A stretch of 23,394 nucleotides of DNA from an uncultured Prevotella sp. Lineage in GTDB: Bacteria; Bacteroidota; Bacteroidia; Bacteroidales; Bacteroidaceae. The stretch is taken from positions 1 through 23,394 of the forward strand of contig CABSIA010000030.1 in the NCBI GenBank assembly GCA_902477645.1, written 5' to 3'. A program made the position numbers and the translations under genes. Below the pieces are notes generated by a model, which was not told where the DNA came from, made no database searches, and saw only the letters and a program-made list of their open reading frames with translations. Below, piece after piece: positions 9,001 through 15,570 of the stretch. Each line of letters starts with the position of its first letter. Within the stretch, counting starts at the first letter, position 1.

Positions 9001-9398
9001 GCACCCATCTTCTCAATGTTAAGCTTAGATGCCTTACCGCTTACGACAACCTCGCCAAGAACCTGAGCATCCTCGCTCATAGATGTGTTGAGGTTGTAGG
9101 TTTCACCCAACTGCAGTGTGACATCTTTAACTACCTTGGTCTCATAGCCAATGTAGCTGATTCTCACCTCGTATGGGCCACCAGAACGCATACCATTGAT
9201 ATTAAACATACCCTTGGTGTTGGTAACTCCTACGTAACGTGTACCGGAAGGCACGTGTACAGCCTCAATACTGGCTCCGATAACCTCTTCGCCGGCAGCT
9301 GTAATCTTACCTGACATTCCAGACGTAGTTACCTGTGCCAATGCTGACGATATAGCCATCATCAACATAGCTGCAAGGAACATAATCTTTTTCTGCAT
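6096..9398 (-). CDS. Oar-like TonB-dependent outer membrane receptor
   Basis: This 1100-residue protein is an outer-membrane beta-barrel transporter powered by TonB. Residues 1-21 are the signal peptide (ends SSALAQ). Residues about 25-108 form a carboxypeptidase-regulatory-like Ig domain (GEEVIGASIEAVHVPSG, GMFNINGMRSGGPYEVRISY). The plug domain covers about 112-235, with EVVVSGKASKL, the segment around ANFTVDGADFNNNFG at 176-190, and ISPFDVRQTNFIGGGVNAVTKSG; these match the Oar family rather than SusC proteins. The rest is a 22-strand-type barrel with repeated aromatic strands, ending VGIKYIFN. Oar proteins are known in Myxococcus and Bacteroidetes for export or surface functions; the substrate here is unknown. 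No SusD follows, but a lipoprotein gene does, 16 bases downstream. A -7 box at 9471-9478 probably drives the pair. Confidence 0.92.
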   Translation of the reverse strand: MQKKIMFLAAMLMMAISSALAQVTTSGMSGKITAAGEEVIGASIEAVHVPSGTRYVGVTNTKGMFNINGMRSGGPYEVRISYIGYETKVVKDVTLQLGETYNLNTSMSEDAQVLGEVVVSGKASKLNIEKMGATTNINSAQIASLPTVSRSITDVTRLSPYGGNGMTFAGSDGRTANFTVDGADFNNNFGLSDKLPGGGNPISIDAIDELQVVISPFDVRQTNFIGGGVNAVTKSGTNTFKGTAYVYHRNENMRGDAVESEVISGARDRDRNTTYGFTLGGPIIKDKLFFFANAEFSKTPTVAVRWRPSEDGVGDESKYLSYTTVEDMERVKNFVLDKYGYNPGSYNSFPADEKNTKILARVDWNINDNHHLAIRYNHTNNLAWNAPNASSMDGGTRSAFGRTSLYSMAFSNSMYSMKNLVHSASFDLNSRFSDKLSNQFLATFSKLDDVRGTDSGEFPFIDIQDGTGNNTQYMSLGYELFTYNNAVHNTIFNVKDDVTYYMGNHKLTAGLSYEHQMADNQYMRNGTGYYRYSSVDDFINGATPEVVCLTYGYGGEGSPAARVQFNKLGVYAQDEWNPTEKLKLTAGIRFDGLFFDNGDLMTNNAIKELDYNGRHIDTGKWPDTHITISPRVGFTYDVLGDKTLKLRGGSGLFVGRLPLVFFTNMPTNGGMVQYQAQLGPSTKYNNLPDAVKAKYGSMSEVMNEFKGGLVNGANGYTAALREKLINMGFPENITSDEGTVPSAIAAVDPKFKMPQVWKTSLAVDYQIPTSFPFTATVEGIYNKTINGVSISDWSMRPVEGFARFNGVDNRPIYPTGDFRSNTKAFVLENTSRGYGWSANITLTARPIETLSLMAAYTHTVSKEVTGMPGSNAESAFTYVPTYEGPNNIRLHNSQYVTPDRFVFSATHSDKHGNHLSLIYETWRGGYSYSYMMANDMNGDGYSYDAIYVPTDKQVADGEFRFVSEDDKVRFMDYVHNDSYLKDHQGEYAEPYSVYSPWVHRVDLSYKHDFKVNFGKTTHKLQLSCDIKNLMNLFNSKWGVSKYMNSSLNSGRILKYEGADKDGYATFSTPSAVSGNTKTWVRNHAIGQCWYASVGIKYIFN

Positions 9399-9470
9399 AA
9401 CTTTGTGATTTGTTAATTAAAAATATGTTATAGAAAAAATAAAAAACTCATAACTTTAAATATTCGTATG

Positions 9471-9478
9471 CAAAATTA
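9471..9478 (-). promoter_or_regulatory. Probable -7 promoter box for the TonB receptor operon
   Basis: The minus strand reads TAATTTTG, matching TAnnTTTG, with about 72 bases to the ATG at 9398. A GTTG at 9502-9505 (minus strand) is 23 bases further upstream and only weakly fits a -33 box. The 5' leader of roughly 65 bases is A/T-rich and shows no clear structure. Confidence 0.5.
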
Positions 9479-9961
9479 TACAAATAATATCAAATAAATG
9501 GCAACACATTGTTTAATTTGTGTTAAATTTACGTTTCAAATATAATTACAAGCCATGAGTATACAGGTTCTAAAAACAATTTAAAGGGGGCGAACGCAAA
9601 CAGTGCCGGCTGAAAACATGCATACGAAATCTTATAACGGGTAATTATTCTTGACGTTTTGCAGAATTCTTCCCTATGTGTTGCCAGAGTCATTGGTATC
9701 TGTTTAAAAACGCATGCGGCTGCGTTGGCGATAAGATTATTAATCTTACGCTCAACAGATTATTAATCTTATTGCCTTAAGATTATTAATCTTACTCAGA
9801 ACGCATATATAAGCGTTTGGCAACGCAGAGGGAAGCATGAGCGCTTTTACAAAGATGCGTTTGAAAAAATTGCTTACAATGCCGACATCTTGAATACCGT
9901 AGACGTTACATGCAGTTCCATAGACTTCCACATGGGGGAAAGAGATAATTTGAGGAAATAA
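9479..9961. other. Long divergent intergenic region, mostly without genes
   Basis: The 667 bases between the TonB receptor start and the pyrophosphatase start contain the two promoters and the palindrome array given separately. No credible gene is present: the longest plus-strand open frame (9767-9961, stop TAA at 9959-9961) has no usable start. The opposite strand is also open over much of the same stretch. The part from 9842 to 9958 has a coding-like composition on both strands and might be the remains of a gene, but I cannot name it. Confidence 0.5.
9709..9861. repeat. Array of three 17-bp palindromes at a 23-bp period, flanked by AACGCA motifs
   Basis: The near-perfect palindrome TAAGATTATTAATCTTA (8-base arms, one central base) occurs at 9732-9748 and 9778-9794. 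A copy with two changes at its left end, ACAGATTATTAATCTTA, is at 9755-9771. The starts are exactly 23 bases apart, with unrelated 6-base spacers CGCTCA and TTGCCT. The array is enclosed by CTGCGTTGGC (9720-9729) and GGCAACGCAG (9819-9828), complementary at 9 of 10 positions. AACGCA occurs at 9709, 9800 and 9822, and its complement TGCGTT at 9721 and 9856. This could be an operator array, a REP-like intergenic element or a structured RNA. The spacers are far too short for CRISPR. Confidence 0.8.
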
Positions 9962-9993
9962 TTTGGAGGTTTAAAGGTTTTAACCTATCTTTG
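9962..9993 (+). promoter_or_regulatory. Promoter of the membrane pyrophosphatase gene
   Basis: TTTG at 9962-9965 and TATCTTTG at 9986-9993 are separated by 20 bases, a full match to the Bacteroidetes promoter consensus TTTG-N19-21-TAnnTTTG. Transcription should start near 10000, leaving a leader of about 65 bases before the ATG at 10066. Confidence 0.85.
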
Positions 9994-10065
9994 CAGATGT
10001 CTGATTGAAGAGGACCTATACAGCACACTATCAAAAAATAACACTAACCATAAAAACCTTTTGAC

Positions 10066-12270
10066 ATGAACAACATTCCAATTGTATTCTGGCTAATACC
10101 TGTTGCCAGCCTTACGGCACTGGGTATGGCATGGTATTTCTTCCGCACCATGATGAAAGAGGAAGAGGGTACAGCACGCATGGCAGAGATTGCGCAGCAC
10201 GTAAGAAAAGGCGCCATGGCGTATCTGAAGCAACAGTACAGAGTGGTGGGCATTGTGTTTGCGGTGCTCGCCGTGATTTTTGCATTCATGGCATACGTGC
10301 TCAACGTGCAGAACCCATGGGTGCCGTTTGCATTCCTTACAGGCGGTCTGTTCTCGGGACTTGCGGGTTTCTTCGGAATGAAGACGGCGACCTACGCGTC
10401 GGCACGTACGGCGAATGCGGCACGCAACGGACTTGACCGCGGACTGAGAATTGCTTTCAGGAGCGGAGCCGTGATGGGACTGGTAGTTGTAGGACTGGGA
10501 CTTCTCGACATTGCTATCTGGTTCCTCATCCTCAACGCATTCTATGCAGGCGAGCCGTCAGCACTTATCACGATAACGACGACAATGCTCACATTCGGTA
10601 TGGGCGCATCGTGCCAGGCTCTGTTTGCACGTGTCGGCGGCGGTATTTATACAAAGGCCGCTGACGTTGGCGCAGACCTTGTAGGCAAGGTAGAGGCAGA
10701 CATTCCGGAGGATGACCCGAGAAACCCGGCAACTATCGCAGACAACGTAGGCGACAATGTAGGCGACGTGGCAGGCATGGGCGCAGACCTGTATGAGAGC
10801 TATTGCGGCTCTATTCTGTCGACTGCGGCTCTTGGCGCAACGGCATTTGCAATGAACGGAGAGATGCAGCTAAAGGCCGTTATCGCCCCTATGACAATTG
10901 CCTCGGTAGGCATATTCCTGTCGCTGATTGGTATTTTTACCGTAAGGACCAGGGAAGGCGCCACAATGAGAGACTTGTTGAGATCGCTCGGATTGGGAAC
11001 TAACCTGAGCGCAGGGCTTGTGGCAGTCGCAACATTCGCCATATTATATCTGCTCGGCATGGAGAACTGGCTCGGCCTTTCAATGTCGGTTATAACGGGT
11101 CTTGTCGCAGGTGTGATTATCGGACAGGCAACAGAATACTACACCTCGCAGAGCTATAAGCCGACAAAGGCAATATCAGAGGCATCGCAGACTGGTTCGG
11201 CAACAGTTATTATAAAAGGCATAGGCACGGGAATGATATCGACAATGATACCTGTAGTCACAATCTCAGTCGCCATTATGCTGAGCTTCCTTTTTGCCAA
11301 CGGTTTCGACATGAGCATGAGCACCGCATCGATAAGCCACGGACTGTACGGCATAGGTATTGCAGCCGTAGGTATGCTCTCAACATTGGGTATTACCCTT
11401 GCCACTGACGCATACGGGCCTATTGCCGACAATGCTGGCGGAAACGCCGAGATGAGCGGACTCGGAGAGGATGTCAGACACAGAACCGACGCTCTGGATG
11501 CTCTTGGAAACACTACTGCCGCCACAGGTAAAGGCTTCGCCATTGGCTCTGCCGCTCTTACTGCATTGGCACTGCTGGCTTCGTATATTGAGGAGGTAAA
11601 AATCGCAATGGCAAGAGCCGTTGAGAGTGGAAAGACTTTCGTTGATGCGACAGGAGAGATTTTTAACCCGGCAAACGCCGGCATCAACGATTTCATGGCC
11701 TTCTTCCAGGTAACGCTCATCAACCCAAAAGTCCTTGTCGGCGCATTCATCGGCGCAATGGCGGCATTCCTGTTCTGCGGACTTACCATGGGAGCTGTAG
11801 GAAGAGCTGCCGGCGCAATGGTAGACGAGGTGAGAAGGCAGTTCAGGGAGATAAAGGGAATACTTGAAGGCAAGGCTACCCCAGACTACGGCAGATGTGT
11901 GGAGATAAGCACAAGAAGCGCACAGCGTGAGATGATTTTGCCGTCGCTGCTTGCCATTATCATACCAATTATAGTTGGCATAGTATTGGGAGTTGCCGGT
12001 GTGTTAGGATTGCTCACAGGCGGTTTGGCTGCAGGCTTTACCTTGGCGATATTTATGTCGAACTCAGGTGGTGCATGGGACAACGCCAAGAAGTATGTTG
12101 AGGAAGGGAACTTCGGAGGCAAAGGCAGCGCGGCTCACAAGGCAACGATTGTAGGCGACACTGTAGGCGACCCCTTCAAGGACACAAGCGGCCCGTCATT
12201 GAACATTCTTATTAAGCTGATGTCGATGGTAAGCATCGTTATGGCTGGCCTGACAGTAGCTTTCGCATAA
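10066..12270 (+). CDS. hppA: K+-dependent membrane ion-translocating pyrophosphatase
   Basis: This 734-residue inner-membrane enzyme hydrolyses pyrophosphate to two phosphates and pumps Na+ and/or H+ out of the cytoplasm. It has about 16 membrane segments, from FWLIPVASLTALGMAWYFF at the N-terminus to the last helix near MSMVSIVMAGLTVAFA. The pyrophosphate/Mg site is intact: DVGADLVGKVE (200-210), PEDDPRNPATIADNVGDNVGD (Asp226, Asp230, Asp234), GPIADNAGGNAEM (451-463), and a late block with SNSGGAWDNAKKYVE and GDTVGDPFKDTSGPS. Ala485 in GNTTAATGKG (481-490) marks the K+-dependent branch, since K+-independent enzymes have Lys there. Many Bacteroidetes enzymes of this branch pump Na+, some Na+ and H+; the sequence as read does not settle which. 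It has its own promoter and terminator. The family name is certain and length is normal; the gene symbol follows common usage. Confidence 0.96.
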   Translation: MNNIPIVFWLIPVASLTALGMAWYFFRTMMKEEEGTARMAEIAQHVRKGAMAYLKQQYRVVGIVFAVLAVIFAFMAYVLNVQNPWVPFAFLTGGLFSGLAGFFGMKTATYASARTANAARNGLDRGLRIAFRSGAVMGLVVVGLGLLDIAIWFLILNAFYAGEPSALITITTTMLTFGMGASCQALFARVGGGIYTKAADVGADLVGKVEADIPEDDPRNPATIADNVGDNVGDVAGMGADLYESYCGSILSTAALGATAFAMNGEMQLKAVIAPMTIASVGIFLSLIGIFTVRTREGATMRDLLRSLGLGTNLSAGLVAVATFAILYLLGMENWLGLSMSVITGLVAGVIIGQATEYYTSQSYKPTKAISEASQTGSATVIIKGIGTGMISTMIPVVTISVAIMLSFLFANGFDMSMSTASISHGLYGIGIAAVGMLSTLGITLATDAYGPIADNAGGNAEMSGLGEDVRHRTDALDALGNTTAATGKGFAIGSAALTALALLASYIEEVKIAMARAVESGKTFVDATGEIFNPANAGINDFMAFFQVTLINPKVLVGAFIGAMAAFLFCGLTMGAVGRAAGAMVDEVRRQFREIKGILEGKATPDYGRCVEISTRSAQREMILPSLLAIIIPIIVGIVLGVAGVLGLLTGGLAAGFTLAIFMSNSGGAWDNAKKYVEEGNFGGKGSAAHKATIVGDTVGDPFKDTSGPSLNILIKLMSMVSIVMAGLTVAFA

Positions 12271-12292
12271 CATATTCAGATAAAGAAAAACA

Positions 12293-12323
12293 AAAAAGAG
12301 CTTACTTTCCGTAAGCTCTTTTT
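12293..12323. terminator. Bidirectional terminator shared by the pyrophosphatase gene and tRNA-Gln
   Basis: AAAAAGAGCTTAC (12293-12305) and GTAAGCTCTTTTT (12311-12323) are exact complements around a 5-base loop. On the plus strand the stem ends in TTTTT and lies 23 bases past the pyrophosphatase stop. On the minus strand it ends in a T run continuing to 12292 and beyond, and begins just one base past the tRNA 3' end. It therefore closes both converging transcripts. Confidence 0.9.
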
Positions 12324-12324
12324 G

Positions 12325-12395
12325 TTGGGATACCCGGACTCGAACCAGGAAAGGCAGGACCAGAATCTGCAGTGTTACCATTACACCATATCCCA
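12325..12395 (-). tRNA. tRNA-Gln (anticodon CUG)
   Basis: The minus strand folds as a tRNA of 71 bases. The acceptor TGGGATA pairs with TATCCCA, with A as discriminator at 12325. The D arm is GTGT-AATGGTA-ACAC. The anticodon arm is GCAGA-TTCTGGT-CCTGC, placing CTG at positions 34-36. A 4-base variable loop is followed by the T arm CCTGG-TTCGAGT-CCGGG. CCA is not encoded (the next bases are CAAA), so it is added after transcription. U1-A72 and the CUG anticodon are usual for tRNA-Gln. The closing pair of the anticodon stem is an A-C mismatch. It has its own promoter at 12431-12461. Confidence 0.93.
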
Positions 12396-12430
12396 ATGCT
12401 GTTGACAGACGTTTTATCTGTTTTGCGGTG

Positions 12431-12461
12431 CAAAGGTACTGCTTTTTTATCAATCACCAAA
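12431..12461 (-). promoter_or_regulatory. Promoter of tRNA-Gln
   Basis: On the minus strand TTTG (12461-12458) is followed after 19 bases by TACCTTTG (12438-12431), a full match to the Bacteroidetes consensus. The predicted start near 12424 leaves about 29 bases before the mature tRNA. The -33 box lies inside the left arm of the hairpin at 12455-12472. Confidence 0.85.
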
Positions 12462-12480
12462 ACTTTTTGGTGTTTTTTTT
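12455..12480 (+). terminator. Second plus-strand terminator-like hairpin downstream of the pyrophosphatase gene
   Basis: CACCAAA (12455-12461) pairs with TTTGGTG (12466-12472) across a 4-base loop and is followed by eight T (12473-12480). The orientation fits transcripts running rightwards, so it would stop read-through from the pyrophosphatase gene before it becomes antisense to the protease gene. On the minus strand it lacks a T run, so it is not the terminator of the protease gene. Confidence 0.65.
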
Positions 12481-12529
12481 ATATCTCATGCCTTATTTTT
12501 TCTCTTTTATATACAAAACCGTTAATTCG

Positions 12530-15424
12530 TCAGTCTCTTACGACCATCTTACGCACTTTATTGCCCTGCTTGACGATGACGATGCCACGGCGTGGAGTTT
12601 GAAGAGGTGTGCCGTCGATTGAATAGTAGCGCACGGCGGCATCAGTTGCTGTAGCGCTTTCCGTGTCAGGAATCACCTCGATTCCGGAAGGCAGCTCGCC
12701 ACCTGAGAGGAATAGAGCTATAAGCTCGCCAAGCTCTTTGACGGCATCCTTTACGGCATTGTAATCAGCATAGCCGTAGTTGGTGAAGGCTGTAGCGTAT
12801 GCAGCCACAATGTCGGCAAACTGCTGATATTGGCTGCTGTTTTGATTGGCTGCAAGAGCATTGTATGCAGAGGTTAGCGTGTCGGCAAGAGCTGTATAGT
12901 ATCTGTCGATGGTAGCCTCGCTGTACAGACGGATACCGCTACTTGACCTTGTCTTCAGTACTGTGCAGAACGGCAATACCGGAGTTCCTGCATCTGCGTT
13001 GAGGAAGTAAGGCATGTTTGATTTCTCGCCCAAAGTCATAGCCTTTGCGTCAGCGGCCGTGTTGACTGTCGCAACAACAATGCTGTCGCTTAATGAAGAA
13101 TAGATGGTGTCAGCAAGCACCTCCACATCAACAGCCGTGAATGTGTCAAGAGACGGGCATGAGGACAAATATGCAAAAGGCTCTGCGGCACTGACATGCG
13201 AGGCATGTTCTTGTGACAACTTGACGGTTGAGATACCTGTTATGCGGCGGGCCTGCATTCCAACCGGCACATCGGCAGCAAAAGGAAGCGAGGTTACATT
13301 CCATTTTGCAGACGCGAAAGGCGCCAGACGGAAAGTGGCTTTATTGGCATGGAAAGCCGCTAAGGGAGCAAACTCGTTGGCACCCACAACAACGAGGTTG
13401 TCGCAAACGCCGTCAGCAACAGCATTGGTTAAGCCGTCCACAGTCCGTGACAAATAATAGATTGCGTTAGGGTTGGCAGCCACAGGCTGTGAAGATATTC
13501 CCTCAACAGCTGTAAGATCGTACGATGTGACAAACGGGTCGGAAGCCGCCTCTGCGAAAAGAGTCGGGTTCCAGTTACCAGTAACGGCGGCATGACGCCC
13601 GTTGGCGGTCATAGACAATGTAGGCGCAAAGACTTTAAAATAGAGCACGCTGTCGGGGGTGGCAATTTCTATAGGGAACTTGCTTGTAGTTGTGGCTACG
13701 GGTACAAGATGAGCCTTGTAGCAGGAGCCTGCCTTAAGTCCCTTGAACTGGAATATTGTGTCGCATGTCTCGCCAATCTGGAACTGCAGTGAGGTTATAG
13801 ACCTTACGGTAGAGTCGGCTGCCCAAGTGCCTGTCTCCGCATCATATTCAAAGACAGAGCAGCGAAGAGTTGGCTGACAAACCGTGCCGTTGGCACCATT
13901 AGTCAGACGCACACTGACATTGGCTGTAGTATTATAAAGATGGCTAAAGGCATAGCCGCCCGCGGATGTCACGTCAGAGCTTGTATCAAGCGAGATGCTC
14001 TCCAGGGTAAGGTCGGGAGTCGCCGACAGAACCTCAACGGTGGTCTGGTCAAGTAATTTATCGGCATTGTCGTAGAGGAATATATTCAGCGGACGCGCTG
14101 ACGCAGGACGATAGTTGAATGTTATAATGGCACTGTCGCCAGACGCTACAACTGTTGTCTCGTCAGAAGCCGACGGAGCCGACGGCTTTGTAGAGTTTGC
14201 GGTGCAATAGAGATAGAACTTGCTTTGCGGCAAAGTGGCATTGTTGCGCACCTTGACATTTATCTCACCGTTAGTACGCTCATAGAGCACAGGGGGTATG
14301 ATATTTGCTGAATAGTGCTGGTTTTTAGGTGTTATGTTGCAAAGCATGGTCTGGCTGGAGTTGAAGCCGTTCATGCCCGTCTCATCGTCAATGGTGAAAT
14401 ATCCGTCACCTTGTCCTCCCCATCCGAAATTGAAATGGTAAAGGCCTGTCGATGCCTGATAACCGTCGAGAACAACGGCGTGTCCGCCCTGCGACTCATT
14501 GGCACCGGTATACAGCATAGGCCTGCCGGATGCGAGGTTATCATAAACAAGTTTCTCCCATCCCTGCTGACTGTAACTCCACTTGCCGCAATAGTCGTTA
14601 TTCAGGGCAAACTGTCCACGCAAGACATCTCCCATATTAGAGTTCTGCCCAGAGGTTGCCGTGCCCGAGCCATCTGCGTATGTGAGCCATGCAGAAGTTC
14701 CCGCCACGTACATGAGTACAGCTACCGCCGAGTCTTGTTTAATAGTGCCTGAGCCGCTGAGCTTCATGAGGTCGTAGCGTATGGGTGTTCCCTTTGGTAT
14801 CGACACGGTGACAGGAGCTCCGCCATAGCCGTAGGTGGGAGTGTCGTAAAGAGTCTCTGTTGGATTGTCGACACGGAAATAATAAATAATCTGCGATGCT
14901 GCCGTGGCAAGACATCCGGTAAGAGCCTGATTGCCATTGTCGGTGCGGTGAGGCGCAAGCATGTTGTAAGGATAGCCCTGATTCCAATGAGTGGACATAA
15001 GCACAGGGACATCTTTCCATGTTGACTTATATGACGGCAATACCAGACGGCGGCGCGCCTTCTCTGGAGTCATGGTTGCAGTCTGACGTGTTCCCTGAGC
15101 CTGATGCAGTCTGTTTATCTTCTCCTCCCATGACTTCAGCATGCCTTTCAACGGAGCCGGCAGCTGCTCCTCGTCGAAATCGCCCTGTTCGGTATATCCG
15201 ACTATTGGAGCTGTAGAGTCGTCGCCACTTACAATAACGTAGCCTTTGCCGGCACCACGCGAGAAGATGTAGTAAGGCGCCAACGGGACATCATCGGAAG
15301 AATTGTCGTTGATCGCGATAAGGGCATCGGCAACAATTCGTGCCTGAGCTCTGTCAATTTGTACGGCGCCAGCCTGCGTAGCAGCAAAAAGGCAAAGCGC
15401 CATGAGTAAATGTCGAAATTTCAT
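12530..15424 (-). CDS. Secreted C10-family (streptopain-like) cysteine protease
   Basis: This is a 964-residue secreted protease. Residues 1-20 are the signal peptide (ends TQAGA). Residues about 22-110 form the Spi-type inhibitory pro-domain (APYYIFSRGAGKGYVIVSGDD, IVGYTEQGDFD, LPAPLKGMLKSWEEKI). The catalytic domain covers about 130-370: Gln149 in HWNQGYPYN (oxyanion), Cys171 in LTGCLATAASQIIYYF (nucleophile), His315 in SQGGHAVVLDGY, and FNFGWGGQGDGYF at 331-343. A long beta-rich C-terminal part of about 570 residues follows, then a short end module (YYSIDGTPLQTPRRGIVIV...KVRKMVVRD) that resembles the compact T9SS-type tails of Prevotella and Bacteroides proteins. Relatives include streptococcal SpeB and P. 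gingivalis PrtT. The gene stands alone with a -7 box at 15463-15470. No terminator is visible between its stop and the tRNA, so its transcript may run through to the hairpin at 12293-12323. Confidence 0.92.
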   Translation of the reverse strand: MKFRHLLMALCLFAATQAGAVQIDRAQARIVADALIAINDNSSDDVPLAPYYIFSRGAGKGYVIVSGDDSTAPIVGYTEQGDFDEEQLPAPLKGMLKSWEEKINRLHQAQGTRQTATMTPEKARRRLVLPSYKSTWKDVPVLMSTHWNQGYPYNMLAPHRTDNGNQALTGCLATAASQIIYYFRVDNPTETLYDTPTYGYGGAPVTVSIPKGTPIRYDLMKLSGSGTIKQDSAVAVLMYVAGTSAWLTYADGSGTATSGQNSNMGDVLRGQFALNNDYCGKWSYSQQGWEKLVYDNLASGRPMLYTGANESQGGHAVVLDGYQASTGLYHFNFGWGGQGDGYFTIDDETGMNGFNSSQTMLCNITPKNQHYSANIIPPVLYERTNGEINVKVRNNATLPQSKFYLYCTANSTKPSAPSASDETTVVASGDSAIITFNYRPASARPLNIFLYDNADKLLDQTTVEVLSATPDLTLESISLDTSSDVTSAGGYAFSHLYNTTANVSVRLTNGANGTVCQPTLRCSVFEYDAETGTWAADSTVRSITSLQFQIGETCDTIFQFKGLKAGSCYKAHLVPVATTTSKFPIEIATPDSVLYFKVFAPTLSMTANGRHAAVTGNWNPTLFAEAASDPFVTSYDLTAVEGISSQPVAANPNAIYYLSRTVDGLTNAVADGVCDNLVVVGANEFAPLAAFHANKATFRLAPFASAKWNVTSLPFAADVPVGMQARRITGISTVKLSQEHASHVSAAEPFAYLSSCPSLDTFTAVDVEVLADTIYSSLSDSIVVATVNTAADAKAMTLGEKSNMPYFLNADAGTPVLPFCTVLKTRSSSGIRLYSEATIDRYYTALADTLTSAYNALAANQNSSQYQQFADIVAAYATAFTNYGYADYNAVKDAVKELGELIALFLSGGELPSGIEVIPDTESATATDAAVRYYSIDGTPLQTPRRGIVIVKQGNKVRKMVVRD

Positions 15425-15462
15425 ATTTAACAGCGTATTAGTGGTTAGTTAAGTTCCGGCTG

Positions 15463-15470
15463 CAAAGTTA
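15463..15470 (-). promoter_or_regulatory. Probable -7 promoter box for the C10 protease gene
   Basis: The minus strand reads TAACTTTG (TAnnTTTG), 39 bases before the ATG at 15424. A clear -33 box is not visible in the purine-rich stretch upstream. Confidence 0.6.
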
Positions 15471-15530
15471 CAAAAAATATCAATGAAAGAAAAAGAAAGG
15501 AAAAAATAAAATTGAGGAAAAGACGAAAGG

Positions 15531-15565
15531 AAAAATATAGGGCCGCAATGTGCAGCGGCCCTATA
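15531..15565 (-). terminator. Rho-independent terminator of the DUF805-GH35-GH2 operon
   Basis: TATAGGGCCGC (15536-15546) pairs perfectly with GCGGCCCTATA (15555-15565) around an 8-base loop. On the minus strand five T follow (15535-15531). It lies 5 bases past the GH2 stop codon and separates this operon from the protease gene. Confidence 0.9.
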
Positions 15566-15570
15566 AGGGA

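Noticed and set aside
8655..9314. 219-codon plus-strand open frame
   Set aside because: It is antisense to the plug and N-terminal domains of the TonB receptor, whose protein sequence is unmistakable.
9732..9794. CRISPR-like array
   Set aside because: Repeats are 17-base palindromes with 6-base spacers and only three copies; there are no cas genes.
11154..11873. 239-codon minus-strand open frame
   Set aside because: It is antisense to the conserved pyrophosphatase gene and has a low-complexity composition typical of a shadow frame.
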